From: Candidatus Borrarchaeum yapensis
Lineage (GTDB): Archaea; Asgardarchaeota; Sifarchaeia; Borrarchaeales; Borrarchaeaceae
Direction of reading: 5' to 3'
Length of the DNA stretch: 64,000 nt
Assembly: GCA_016840515.1 (NCBI GenBank)
Contig: JAEOSF010000007.1
Coordinates: 23,938-87,937, forward strand
Positions 8,044 through 16,326 of this stretch are shown here, piece by piece; the first letter of the stretch is position 1, and every line of letters starts with the position of its first letter. The position numbers were made by a program, and so were the translations under genes. Below the pieces are notes generated by a model that worked only from the letters and a program-made list of their open reading frames with translations, was not told the origin of the DNA and did not search any database.

Positions 8044-9467
8044 GTCGATTCACCTGAAGACGTTTCCTCCGTAGGTTCTGACATTATATAATATCCAAAT
8101 AATTCTTTCAGATCTGCTAAGGCCTTTTCGAGAGCTTCTCTTGTAGTACCTTTTGAACGACGGAACCATTCCCTTTTGATGGGGGATGGGCCTGTGTGAA
8201 GCTTGATCAGTTGATTAGCTTCAAACAGGATATCGCGCATTTCTGGGATCTTTGGAAGCCCAAGCAATACTAAAAGGCTTGCTGATTTCTTTTCAGGTGT
8301 AACGTCACCTGGACCCTTTTCTTGATCCGTAAACTGAACAAAGCAAGGAGTTATGGCTGCTCCTGGTAAAACGTATTTTTGTAACCCTGCTTTGAGGTGC
8401 ATGTCAAATTCTGGACGGGCTAATTCGGACGGGGCTGAAAACACATAGTACACCGACTCAGCGCGTGGATCTTTTCCAATTTCGGTATAAGAGCACTCAT
8501 TGATCGTATGACTGACAATCCTCTCGAACTGTTTTTGGATATTTCCTGCTGATGGAATGAATCCGACGTCAGTATACAAACAGGGGACGATAATTGGATC
8601 TAGTTTATGCGAATAATCTGCCAAGTCAGTAGTGGGGAAAACTCGCTTACCTGGTTCAACTACACCTGGACTTAGCATAAAGTCTGTGACCTCAAGAGCT
8701 AAGGGGTTGACCAAGTCAATGAACGTCTGCTCTTGTTGCTTCATCATGGCACTTTCTTCTTCTAGGGTAGAAGGAACTAGTCGTTCTATATCACCCATAT
8801 CGCCTACATCGATATCTAACTCTTTCGAAAGAAAGTCTTCGATAACACCAGATCTCCAACTTAAAATCCGCTTAAGCATAGCTCGATTACTTATCAAAAC
8901 AATCAGGTCAGGACCTATATCTTGTAACTGGTTGCGTAACAGTTTAGTAATCGCCCAAACAGTATTAACAGCCTCGCTGCTTTGATTTTTGAAAGGAAGG
9001 ACTCCTATAACGTAAATAAAGATCCTTCTCTGTTCCATGACTTCAAATCGGTGTTTTAAAACTTCGATTAAAGCAGGAGTGCCTCCACAACCAGTTCCTC
9101 CACCCAACGAGGAAAATATCACAAATCCTGAGACACCTTCATAACCCAATTGCGTAAGCTGATCCAAAATTATGTCCTTAGATTGGTGGATATAATTATA
9201 ACCGTCTGAAAATTTACCACCAACACCAGTATCGCTTTCTCCATAGAGAAGCGTATGAGATTTTGGAATGTCATATAACGTTCTTACTTTTTGGACATCT
9301 GCCCTATCGGTATTCATTAATAAGTATCCGCGTATACGGGGAGGAAGCGCTCTTTCTGCGCTCTTCTTGAGGTAAGCACCAACAAGATTTGATCCGCATT
9401 CGCCCATGCCTATCGCGAAGACCTCAGCGCGAGGTGCGATCTCTTTTTCCTCGGATTCCCATGTCAT
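8040..9467 (-). CDS. divergent FtsZ/tubulin-superfamily GTPase
   Basis: The 475-residue protein has the superfamily's nucleotide-binding loops in order: T1 as GMGECGSN (residues 20-27), NTDRAD (52-57), T3 as GVGGKFSDG (81-89) and the tubulin signature GGGTGCG (122-128). A T7-like segment, PTTDLADYS (278-286), aligns with FtsZ's NxDFADV and supplies the acidic residues (Asp281, Asp284) that complete GTP hydrolysis in the neighbouring subunit. Residues 287-475 form a C-terminal domain and a charged tail ending SSGEST. At 475 residues it is longer than usual FtsZ or CetZ and has an extra acidic segment (about 215-245). The start is the ATG at 9467 (GGAGGA 6 nt upstream; TAATG overlap with the preceding stop), not the longer frame to 9539. 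The exact family is not clear; it is neither a standard FtsZ nor an obvious CetZ. Confidence 0.85.
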   Translation of the reverse strand: MTWESEEKEIAPRAEVFAIGMGECGSNLVGAYLKKSAERALPPRIRGYLLMNTDRADVQKVRTLYDIPKSHTLLYGESDTGVGGKFSDGYNYIHQSKDIILDQLTQLGYEGVSGFVIFSSLGGGTGCGGTPALIEVLKHRFEVMEQRRIFIYVIGVLPFKNQSSEAVNTVWAITKLLRNQLQDIGPDLIVLISNRAMLKRILSWRSGVIEDFLSKELDIDVGDMGDIERLVPSTLEEESAMMKQQEQTFIDLVNPLALEVTDFMLSPGVVEPGKRVFPTTDLADYSHKLDPIIVPCLYTDVGFIPSAGNIQKQFERIVSHTINECSYTEIGKDPRAESVYYVFSAPSELARPEFDMHLKAGLQKYVLPGAAITPCFVQFTDQEKGPGDVTPEKKSASLLVLLGLPKIPEMRDILFEANQLIKLHTGPSPIKREWFRRSKGTTREALEKALADLKELFGYYIMSEPTEETSSGEST

Positions 9468-12187
9468 TAAGTATCCTCCTTCTCTATTTCTTTCTTTTTC
9501 TTCTTTAACATAGTTTCCACTATCTCCTCTGCTGCCCATGAGAGATAAGATGAGACATCATCAGCAGGATACGTCTCCTTGATCGATCTTTTGATGTCTT
9601 CCACCTGTCTAAACAATTCTCCTTCAGATGCAGTTGGATCGAAACTAGCAAGAAATACACGAAGGGTTTTGTGCCATTCGTGGATATCAGTTACTTTTTT
9701 TGACCAACCTTCTTCTAAACGTCTGATTTGTTCAAAAAAGTCGCTCGCATCACTAAGCGATGGTGTTTTTAATAATTTTTCCTTCAAATCAGATATTCTA
9801 GAAACGGGATAAATCACAGTATCAAAATTCATTTTATGCGCATTATAGACTTCTTTTATTGTTGAGTAATATTTGCTGATTTCATTTACAGATGTATTAA
9901 ATTGTTCGCTTTCTACTTTGTCAATCTCAATGATGATAGACTTAATCTCATTCATAACTGCATTTAAATCTTGACTAAGCCCAATTAACGATTCAAGAGG
10001 TTCCTTGTCGATTTTACTGCGTACCCCTATAATTAATGTCTCAAATCGCTTGATTAGTTCTCCTTGGCCGTGTTTTCGAAGTAAAAAGTTGCTACGATCA
10101 AGTTCTGAGATTTTAATATTAACTTGCTCTCGAATATCTTTCAACAGATTTTGATCCGTCTTTATTGTTTCGATACTATCAAAATGATCTGTCATTTCAC
10201 TCATTTCAGCCGGGAGAACGGTTCTTAACTTTCGAAGTGTTTCTAGATGCGGTTGTACACTTTCAATACCTACTTCAAGTAGAGAAGTAAGCATTTCTTC
10301 TAGTTTTTTGGCTTCTTCAATTAAGTAATTATTAAGTTCTCCTTCAATTTTCTTCTCGTAAACCTCGATCATGCGGCGCGTGTGTGTAGCAACTGCGTAT
10401 GGATCTAATACGGATGTTTTCATCTCATTCAATTCAGAAACTGCTTCTTGGATTTCTTTTGGTATATGATACTGTCCTTCTAGTATTTTTACTATCGCTA
10501 AACGTACCTTTAATGTCAATTTATATTTTATATTCTCTATCGCGTCTCCACCTTTCACAACGATTTCTTTTTTGGTATCCTGAATCAAATTTTTAATATC
10601 AAAAGTGGAAACTGTATCTCCAATTACGTGAATGTTTTTTTTGGATAATTCAATGATTGGCTCAAAGTAAGCATTAAAAGGAGGCCTAATCGTTTGCAAA
10701 TCTTCCATGAGATTTGTCAGTTCTTCTTGTGCTGCTCTTTGGTAACTTTCTGAATATTTTGCTACGTGTGTTTCAAGTTGCTTTTCTACAGCCAATAAAT
10801 CAGGAATTTCGCGGTCAGTTGAATATCTGAGGCTTCCCAACACACTCATCTTAGCAATTTCTGTTTGATCTAGACTCTCACCAGCTGTTGAAGAAAGATC
10901 TTCAAGTTCGCCTTCAAGAAGCTTAATATGATCGATGATTCTTTCTTTTTCCTTTTGGAATCTGTCAATAACTTCAAGATACACGGTCGTTAAATCCTCA
11001 ATAGTGCTCTCTTCTATCTGTGCACGCTTTTTTTCAACAAAGTCGCGGAGAAATTCTTCATTTTCATCGGCTTTAGCTAATACAGGTTTTAGTTCATCTA
11101 AGAATGAAAAACAGAATGTTTTTAGATTTCCTTCAACTTGTTTTTTCCAATCTAAAATCCCTTGATAGTCAGAGAGTAAAGTCGCAATATCTGATACTTC
11201 TTGGCTGATAGGAGGTGTATTTGGAATTACCTCAGACTTCTTAGTAATGCCTACATTAAGCAATAAATTGATCATGTCATGTTCTACGTTCACCACAGAG
11301 TCCTTTATTAAATTACCAAATTTATCCTGTATACTTTCAAACTGGTTATCGAGACTGAGTAAACTAGTCAGATTATCAGTGCTTGTATTCTTACGAATTG
11401 TCTCGATGTTCTGGGACACTGTAGGAGGCACCTGAACTCCAATTTTTTCTGCTGTGTTAACATAAGACTCAAAAGACGATAATTCATTTAGTAATTTAGA
11501 TTGGAGAAGGGAAATTACTTCGTCCCGCCGACTTTCTAGATACAGTTTTTCTTCCAAGAGTCTAGAACGAAGCGTCAAGAGCTCCTCTATTGCAGTCTCA
11601 GTGATTCTTTCCTTTGAAGCAGATAAGGGAGTTTTTGCCTGATCAATTGACAAATACTTATCATACGTTTTTAGCGTGAGTCTGTTCTCGTCTAAAATGC
11701 TTGAGTCTTCTTTTAATAACTTGTTTCGAAAAGAAGTAGTAACGGTTAGCAGTCTATTTGTAGCATTCCCCATATTATCAAGAAACGCAAAAGTGTCATC
11801 AAGTCTTGGTGGGGTTTTTAAAGTTTGAAGTGATTGTACGCTTTTCTCATCTATAGCCGATAAATCACTGCTTAAAGGTTTAAGGTTATTAATAACCTTC
11901 ACAAACATGTTAAAGTAAGTAAGCGCACAATCTGAGAACTTCTCCTTAAGAAGATTTGTTAGTTTAGCCATATCGTCCTCAAGTTGTTTTCGCTTTCCTT
12001 TTTGTCTCCAACCTGTCGCTTCTTCAAGTTCCTTGTGAAGATGCTCAAGTTTTTTAGACAAATTGGTAGCTGTAGTTATACATTCGCTTACATCTTCAAC
12101 TTTAGTTCCAATTGCCTGAAACTGTTCTCTTAGGGTATTGATTACAGATAAATATTTTGCATATAAAGAATGAGATGACAACGCCAT
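9467..12187 (-). CDS. 906-aa coiled-coil protein, first gene of the tubulin-like operon
   Basis: The protein is almost wholly alpha-helical, rich in Glu, Lys, Leu and Ile, with successive heptad-like stretches (for example KLEHLHKELEEATG near 48, QKEKERIIDHIKLLEGELEDL near 410-430) broken by short Pro/Gly linkers, giving a spectrin- or SMC-hinge-like rod look. No Walker motif, signal peptide or membrane helix is seen; it ends in a very basic/acidic tail (KKKKKEIEKEDT). I do not recognise the family. Its stop overlaps the start of the tubulin-like gene (TAATG). The ATG at 12187 has only a weak GGGG upstream, and a TATA-like GTTATATAGT on the minus strand near 12313-12322 may drive the operon. 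A structural filament partner or scaffold is a reasonable inference. Confidence 0.75.
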   Translation of the reverse strand: MALSSHSLYAKYLSVINTLREQFQAIGTKVEDVSECITTATNLSKKLEHLHKELEEATGWRQKGKRKQLEDDMAKLTNLLKEKFSDCALTYFNMFVKVINNLKPLSSDLSAIDEKSVQSLQTLKTPPRLDDTFAFLDNMGNATNRLLTVTTSFRNKLLKEDSSILDENRLTLKTYDKYLSIDQAKTPLSASKERITETAIEELLTLRSRLLEEKLYLESRRDEVISLLQSKLLNELSSFESYVNTAEKIGVQVPPTVSQNIETIRKNTSTDNLTSLLSLDNQFESIQDKFGNLIKDSVVNVEHDMINLLLNVGITKKSEVIPNTPPISQEVSDIATLLSDYQGILDWKKQVEGNLKTFCFSFLDELKPVLAKADENEEFLRDFVEKKRAQIEESTIEDLTTVYLEVIDRFQKEKERIIDHIKLLEGELEDLSSTAGESLDQTEIAKMSVLGSLRYSTDREIPDLLAVEKQLETHVAKYSESYQRAAQEELTNLMEDLQTIRPPFNAYFEPIIELSKKNIHVIGDTVSTFDIKNLIQDTKKEIVVKGGDAIENIKYKLTLKVRLAIVKILEGQYHIPKEIQEAVSELNEMKTSVLDPYAVATHTRRMIEVYEKKIEGELNNYLIEEAKKLEEMLTSLLEVGIESVQPHLETLRKLRTVLPAEMSEMTDHFDSIETIKTDQNLLKDIREQVNIKISELDRSNFLLRKHGQGELIKRFETLIIGVRSKIDKEPLESLIGLSQDLNAVMNEIKSIIIEIDKVESEQFNTSVNEISKYYSTIKEVYNAHKMNFDTVIYPVSRISDLKEKLLKTPSLSDASDFFEQIRRLEEGWSKKVTDIHEWHKTLRVFLASFDPTASEGELFRQVEDIKRSIKETYPADDVSSYLSWAAEEIVETMLKKKKKEIEKEDT

Positions 12188-12441
12188 CGCCCCTATGCTC
12201 AGATTAACGTCAACCTATAGATAGTTAGGGATAATTTTTTCTGAGTAATTCACAAGTTCATAATTCATATGTATTTTGGGTGATTATTCGTTTCTATTTT
12301 GATATTCATCTTACTATATAACGATAAACCAAAAAAAAACCATAGCTTGAGCTTGATGATGAATGGTATCAGGAGGCTACGCTTACAACTTCTTGCTAAA
12401 TTGTGCTGAGTTTATAAACAAGGATGTAGTAAATAGAGTGA

Positions 12442-12636
12442 GAATCTGCATGCTTAATAATCAACTGGATACTTTCATTTGTGTGGAGAACTTGTGTCAT
12501 GTCAACAAAGAACGAGCGGATTAAAGCTACCTCGGAGACTATTACCTCTACGTTAACGTTGGAGTATCTGAATCAGGTAGCCTACGTTAACGAAAGTATG
12601 GTCAAAGAAACAGGAAGCCTCACCGCTTTATCGTGA
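12442..12636 (+). pseudogene. remnant of the C-terminus of an IS200/IS605-family TnpB
   Basis: The frame read from 12442 is open to a TGA at 12634-12636, and its last 45 residues contain AYVNESMVKETGSLTALS. This closely resembles the usual extreme C-terminus of archaeal and bacterial TnpB (OrfB), where a 'VNE...ETGSP' tail runs straight into the element's right-end hairpin. The zinc finger and the RuvC motifs that should lie upstream are missing, and a stop codon lies at 12439. Only the tail survives, and the hairpin (12618-12638) follows in the expected place. A remnant of an insertion sequence is the simplest reading. Confidence 0.6.
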
Positions 12637-12638
12637 GG
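12618..12638 (+). repeat. IS200/IS605-like right-end hairpin
   Basis: CCTCAC at 12618-12623 pairs perfectly with GTGAGG at 12633-12638 around a 9-nt loop, followed by TAGTTCAC. The form AGCC...GG-TAGTTCAC after a TnpB tail is characteristic of this transposon family's right end. Confidence 0.6.
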
Positions 12639-12679
12639 TAGTTCACAATATATATCACAGAAATTAAGCATGTCAATTA

Positions 12680-12699
12680 CCCCACCCTGAAGGATGGGG
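12680..12699 (+). repeat. IS200/IS605-like hairpin
   Basis: CCCCA (12680-12684) pairs with TGGGG (12695-12699), and CC/GG closes a TGAA tetraloop with one mismatch; GCTTGTTCC follows. The CCxCCCTGAAGGxTGGGGCTT form is typical of IS200/IS605 ends. It lies 42 nt beyond the right-end hairpin of the TnpB remnant, so it probably belongs to a second, fully lost copy. Confidence 0.5.
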
Positions 12700-12892
12700 C
12701 TTGTTCCGTGAGGATCAAGAGTAATTAGTTGATTAGCCTAAGAGAAATCAACGAAAAAACAGCGAAAAGAGATTATTGTGCTTGTAATGTTATGAAGCAA
12801 GGATTTATATTCGCGCACGTCATTAAAGATATTCATAGAAAGTTCGCTCAGGAGCGTACAAACAAAAAACGAGAATATATTGGTGATCCTCT

Positions 12893-13834
12893 TTGCGTCC
12901 ACCTTGCGAAATCATTGTAAAAATGTATTTACCGCGTTTAAGACGACTGGTTGCAAGAGAACTAAGTGAAAGGTATAAACTCACTCAAGAAGAAGTTGCT
13001 CAGACTCTTGGTTTAACTCAAGCAAGCGTTTCGAAATATCTATCTAATATGAAATTACGAGAAACTGATGCTAGTTTTGAAGATATCGCTAAGAACTTAG
13101 CACGCTCAATCGTCTTTTCAAATATAAGCCCAAAAGAAATAATATTAGAACTTTGCAAAAGTTGTTTTTCGCTACGTGAAGGAAGTTTTGTTTGTAGAGA
13201 ACATAAACGCATACTTCCTTTAGGAGACGAATGTAGTGTGTGTACAGAACTCAGAAATTTAGACTCCATGGAAATCTCAGAGAGAACATATGTGCTTTCA
13301 AATATGGAACGTGCTGTCAGTTTATTAGAAAATAGCGAAAATTTCAGTATTATCATGCCTGAACTTCGTGTAAATTTGGCGATGGCTGTTTCTGATGCAA
13401 ATGACGTTATGGAAGTAGCCGGAATTCCAGGTCGCATTGTTCTCGTTAGAGGTAAACCTAAAGCTGTCGAAAGACCAGCATTCAACGTCTCGCATCATAT
13501 CGCTTTAGTTCTATTAACAATTATGAAGTTTGATTCGAACAAAAGGGCTGTAATGAACACCAGATACAATGAAGAAATTAATCGAGCTTGCCAAGAATTA
13601 AATTTTTCTGTCTCTGAATTTAATCGAGAGAATGCGCCAAAAGAAATAATAGACATTGAAACATGGGGAATGACTTCGGCAATTGAGATGGTTAATGGTA
13701 TAGTCCCAGATTGTATCAGCGACATTGGAGCGTTTGGCATCGAACCCTGCATGTATATCACTGGAAATGATGCTGAAGACGTCGTTAGAAAGGCTTTGGA
13801 TATCGCTGACGAACTGTCTCAGTTTAATGAGTAA
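12893..13834 (+). CDS. thiR: ThiR-like transcriptional regulator (HTH plus ThiN domain)
   Basis: The protein has an N-terminal helix-turn-helix (KLTQEEVAQTLGLTQASVSKYLSN, about 30-52), a central segment with Cys pairs (CKSC, ECSVC) and a C-terminal ThiN domain from about residue 130 (MPELRVNLAMAVSDANDVMEVAGIPGRIVLVRGKPKA...). ThiN is the archaeal thiamine-phosphate synthase fold. When fused to an HTH as here (ThiR) it senses thiamine phosphate and represses thiamine biosynthesis and transport genes. The start is a TTG with GGTGAT 5 nt upstream, and the resulting RPPCEIIVK N-terminus matches what I recall as conserved at the start of the family. No thiamine gene is adjacent, so its regulon lies elsewhere. 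Confidence 0.85.
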   Translation: MRPPCEIIVKMYLPRLRRLVARELSERYKLTQEEVAQTLGLTQASVSKYLSNMKLRETDASFEDIAKNLARSIVFSNISPKEIILELCKSCFSLREGSFVCREHKRILPLGDECSVCTELRNLDSMEISERTYVLSNMERAVSLLENSENFSIIMPELRVNLAMAVSDANDVMEVAGIPGRIVLVRGKPKAVERPAFNVSHHIALVLLTIMKFDSNKRAVMNTRYNEEINRACQELNFSVSEFNRENAPKEIIDIETWGMTSAIEMVNGIVPDCISDIGAFGIEPCMYITGNDAEDVVRKALDIADELSQFNE

Positions 13835-13835
13835 C

Positions 13836-14021
13836 ATGATTTTTTTTAGACACGTTCGTGTTAATATTGATCGCGTCTACAGAAGAGACTTAGAATACGT
13901 AATAGAGTGTATAAAAGACATTCTCAAAAAAATCCAGTTTAGCCTTTACATTTACCAAAGGAAAACAGGGTCAATTCTAACTAATTTCATAAGAAGATTT
14001 AAAAAGATCTACATACATTAG
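13836..14021 (+). CDS. doubtful small basic ORF after the ThiR-like gene
   Basis: An ATG 1 nt beyond the upstream stop opens a 61-codon frame encoding a Lys/Arg/Tyr-rich helical peptide (RRDLEYVIECIKDILKKIQF). There is no Shine-Dalgarno and no family resemblance; the composition could come from AT-rich non-coding DNA. It is listed only because it fills the gap and sits in operon position. Confidence 0.2.
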   Translation: MIFFRHVRVNIDRVYRRDLEYVIECIKDILKKIQFSLYIYQRKTGSILTNFIRRFKKIYIH

Positions 14022-14102
14022 AGTCCAGAACTCTGGACAACTTACAGAGTGAAATTTCAACCTTTGCATATGTCAAACAACTATTGGAGTAATGTGATAA
14101 CT

Positions 14103-14255
14103 ATGGAAACTAAAGTCTGTCCTATATGTGGACACGAGGTTTATGCTCGCTTTTTAATAACTCATAAAGGAAATGGTGAAAGAGAAGGCGAGTATAAATG
14201 GGTATGCAATGATTGCGAAAAACTCGTTGATTGCTTGAAAATCATAATTTCCTAA
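14103..14255 (+). CDS. small zinc-ribbon protein
   Basis: The 50-residue product has two CxxC knuckles (CPICGH near residue 6 and CNDCEK near 37) separated by about 28 residues, the layout of a one-zinc ribbon. A GTG at 14049 would extend it by 18 residues, but the compact zinc ribbon begins directly after the ATG at 14103. The function is unknown; such proteins often bind nucleic acid or other proteins. It is followed by a T-rich tract that may be its terminator. Confidence 0.5.
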   Translation: METKVCPICGHEVYARFLITHKGNGEREGEYKWVCNDCEKLVDCLKIIIS

Positions 14256-14484
14256 ACATCAAGTCATCATTTTTTTTGGTTTTCAACATATCGTACTCGT
14301 GGGGGAGGGATAGGCGTTATTTTTTTTCTTATAGATAGTTTTTTGCCTTCAAATGTTATCAATCTATTTTTCTAAGTTAAATTATGTATGTATGTTCAAT
14401 TTATTGAAAAATAATGCAGTTTGATGCAATATTTTCTATATATTCTCAAAATGAACCAAGTGAACACTCACTCACGCAATTCAT

Positions 14485-14505
14485 CACCACGCTGAAGCGG
14501 TGGTG
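14485..14505 (+). repeat. IS200/IS605-like hairpin
   Basis: CACCAC (14485-14490) pairs with GTGGTG (14500-14505); inside, GC/GC closes a TGAA loop with one bulged G. CTTTCTTGC follows, a tail shared with the hairpin near 47374-47394. No transposase frame is left around it. Confidence 0.5.
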
Positions 14506-14583
14506 CTTTCTTGCTTAGTTGTCTGTAAAGATCTAGCAAGTTCGTTCTGTTTCATAACGAAGATATGTACTAAGAAACTGTTA

Positions 14584-14616
14584 TAAAAAAAGATAAAAAA
14601 GAAGAAAGAAAGAGAT
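14584..14616 (-). terminator. U-rich terminator of the thermosome operon
   Basis: Just downstream of the thermosome stop, the minus strand reads as pyrimidine- and T-rich runs (T6 and T7 stretches). Archaeal RNA polymerase terminates at such U-tracts without needing a hairpin. Confidence 0.4.
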
Positions 14617-14643
14617 TTTAGTTTATAGACGTTTTATGCTCTT

Positions 14644-16314
14644 TTACATCATGCCGGGCATTCCGCCCATTCCACCCATTCCTGGGGGCATTCCGCCCAT
14701 TCCACCTGGGGGCATTGGTGGTCCTCTTTCAGCTTTGCTGGCAATTACATCGTCGATCCTTAGAATCATATGGGCTGCTTCGCTTGCGCTCTTAATTGCC
14801 TGTTTCTTGACAGATAAGGGTTCAATGACACCTTCTGACATCATATCACTAGGTTTGCCCGTGAAGACATTGATTCCGAACCATTTTCCTTCTGGAACTT
14901 CATGCTTTGCTCTTAGTTCTACTATGATAGTGATGGGATCCCAACCAGCGTTTTCTCCCAGCGTTTTTGGAATCGTTTCTAAAGCATCTGCAAAGATTTC
15001 GATTGCAATTTGTTCTCTGCCGCCAATAGTTCCAGCATATTCGCGAAGTCCTTTGGCAACTTCAATTTCCGGCGCACCGCCACCTGCTACGATTTTCTTG
15101 TCTTGCACTGCATTTCTAACGACACAGAGTGCGTCATGCAATGCCCTCTCAGCCTCATCTACTACTTGACTAGATCCTCCTCTGATAACAACTGTAACAG
15201 CTTTTGGATCTGCGCAGTCTTTTATGTAGACCATTTTATCATCGCCGATCGTTGCTTCTTCAACTACGCCTGCACTTCCAAGAACATCAGCTGATAGTTC
15301 TTTTACATTAGACACAATTCTTCCGCCTGTAGCTCTTGCGAGTCTTTGCATGTCGCTCTTTTTAACACGTCGTACTGCCAGAATACCTGCTTTTGCTAAG
15401 AAACCTACTACGTCGTCTTCAATGCCTTTCTGACAGAGAAGCACGTTGGCACCAGTATTTATTACCCTGTCAGCTAGGGTTTTGAGCATTCGGTCTTCCT
15501 CTGCCATAAGGGATTTAACTTGGTAAGGATCAGATATGCGAATCTCTGCATCGAATTCGGTTTTTTCAATTTCGAGAGCTGCATCTAGAATCGCTATTCT
15601 AGCGTTAGTAACCCGTTTAGGCATCGCGGGGTGCAGAATTTCTTTGTCTATTACCATACCTCTTATAAGTTCTGTGTCTGTTAAGCCCATACCCTGTTTT
15701 TTAACGATACTTACGTGATCTAAATCTGCGACAACTTTTCCATCTCGATCTTCCTTGATAAGACCAATAGCTTTAGCTGCTATATCCGCAAAAAGTTCTT
15801 TTGATCCAGCTACACTCTTGCTGTTCATTGATGTCATGGCGATTTTCATCAAAATTTCTACATCTTCAGGGTCTATATCAACTGCCATTTGATCTAAAAT
15901 TTCATTTGCTTTATTGGCTGCTTTCTTGAGTCCAGCGACAATTGTAGTTGGATGAATCTTTGATTCTAATAATTCTTCACTACCTTTGAGCAATTGCCCT
16001 GCAATGATTACGGCGGTTGTTGTTCCGTCGCCAACTTCATCGTCTTGGGCCTTTGCAACCTGAACCATCATCTTCGCAGCGGGATGTTTTACGTCCATTT
16101 CATCAAGTATGGTAGCACCGTCATTCGTGATTACAATGTCACCTAAAGAATCTACGAGCATTTTATCCATTCCGCGTGGCCCTAGAGCCGATTTTACCGC
16201 TTCTGCGATAACCTTACCTGCGGCTATGTTGTTCATTTGAGCTTTTCTTTTTGTGGTTCTTTCTGTGCCTTCCTTAAGAATTAATATAGGCACTCCTCCA
16301 AGATTTAAAGCCAT
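14644..16314 (-). CDS. thermosome subunit (group II chaperonin)
   Basis: The 556-residue protein is a complete group II chaperonin that folds proteins in an ATP-driven double ring with a built-in lid. Visible signatures are [14 protein letters not shown] near residue 42, NDGATIL near 65, the nucleotide site GDGTTT near 98 and [14 protein letters not shown] near 400. The C-terminus is a Gly/Met/Pro repeat tail (GGMGGMPPGMGGM type), which lines the ring interior. GGAGG stands 7 nt before the ATG. It follows another thermosome gene after only 12 nt, so the two subunits are co-transcribed and probably form hetero-oligomeric rings. Confidence 0.96.
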   Translation of the reverse strand: MALNLGGVPILILKEGTERTTKRKAQMNNIAAGKVIAEAVKSALGPRGMDKMLVDSLGDIVITNDGATILDEMDVKHPAAKMMVQVAKAQDDEVGDGTTTAVIIAGQLLKGSEELLESKIHPTTIVAGLKKAANKANEILDQMAVDIDPEDVEILMKIAMTSMNSKSVAGSKELFADIAAKAIGLIKEDRDGKVVADLDHVSIVKKQGMGLTDTELIRGMVIDKEILHPAMPKRVTNARIAILDAALEIEKTEFDAEIRISDPYQVKSLMAEEDRMLKTLADRVINTGANVLLCQKGIEDDVVGFLAKAGILAVRRVKKSDMQRLARATGGRIVSNVKELSADVLGSAGVVEEATIGDDKMVYIKDCADPKAVTVVIRGGSSQVVDEAERALHDALCVVRNAVQDKKIVAGGGAPEIEVAKGLREYAGTIGGREQIAIEIFADALETIPKTLGENAGWDPITIIVELRAKHEVPEGKWFGINVFTGKPSDMMSEGVIEPLSVKKQAIKSASEAAHMILRIDDVIASKAERGPPMPPGGMGGMPPGMGGMGGMPGMM

Positions 16315-16326
16315 TTTTTATTCCTC

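Larger units (their letters stand above)
12188..12892. other. 705-bp intergenic region with transposon debris
   Basis: This gap separates the tubulin-like operon (leftward) from the ThiR-like gene (rightward). The left 150 bp are AT-rich and probably hold the promoter of the leftward operon. The centre carries the decayed TnpB tail and the IS200/IS605-like hairpins listed separately. Near 12804 a TTTATAT element could serve the ThiR-like gene. A 63-codon frame at 12729-12920 overlaps that gene's start and shows no family resemblance, so it is not annotated. Confidence 0.6.
14256..14643. other. 388-bp intergenic region with a hairpin and a terminator tract
   Basis: This gap lies between the rightward zinc-ribbon gene and the leftward thermosome genes. 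It holds a T-rich tract just after 14265 (possible terminator for the left gene), an IS200/IS605-like hairpin at 14485-14505 and an A-rich tract at 14584-14616 that reads as a U-rich terminator for the thermosome operon. No further gene is visible. Confidence 0.55.

Noticed and set aside
9467..9539. 24-residue N-terminal extension of the tubulin-like protein
   Set aside because: It overlaps the 906-aa gene, has no counterpart in the superfamily, and GGAGGA is placed for the ATG at 9467.
12729..12920. Plus-strand frame of 63 codons before the ThiR-like gene
   Set aside because: It starts with TTG without a ribosome site, overlaps the ThiR-like start and encodes an unfamiliar basic peptide.
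14636..15169. Plus-strand proline-rich frame of 177 codons
   Set aside because: It is the antisense of the thermosome Gly/Met tail and body; the sense gene is unquestionable.
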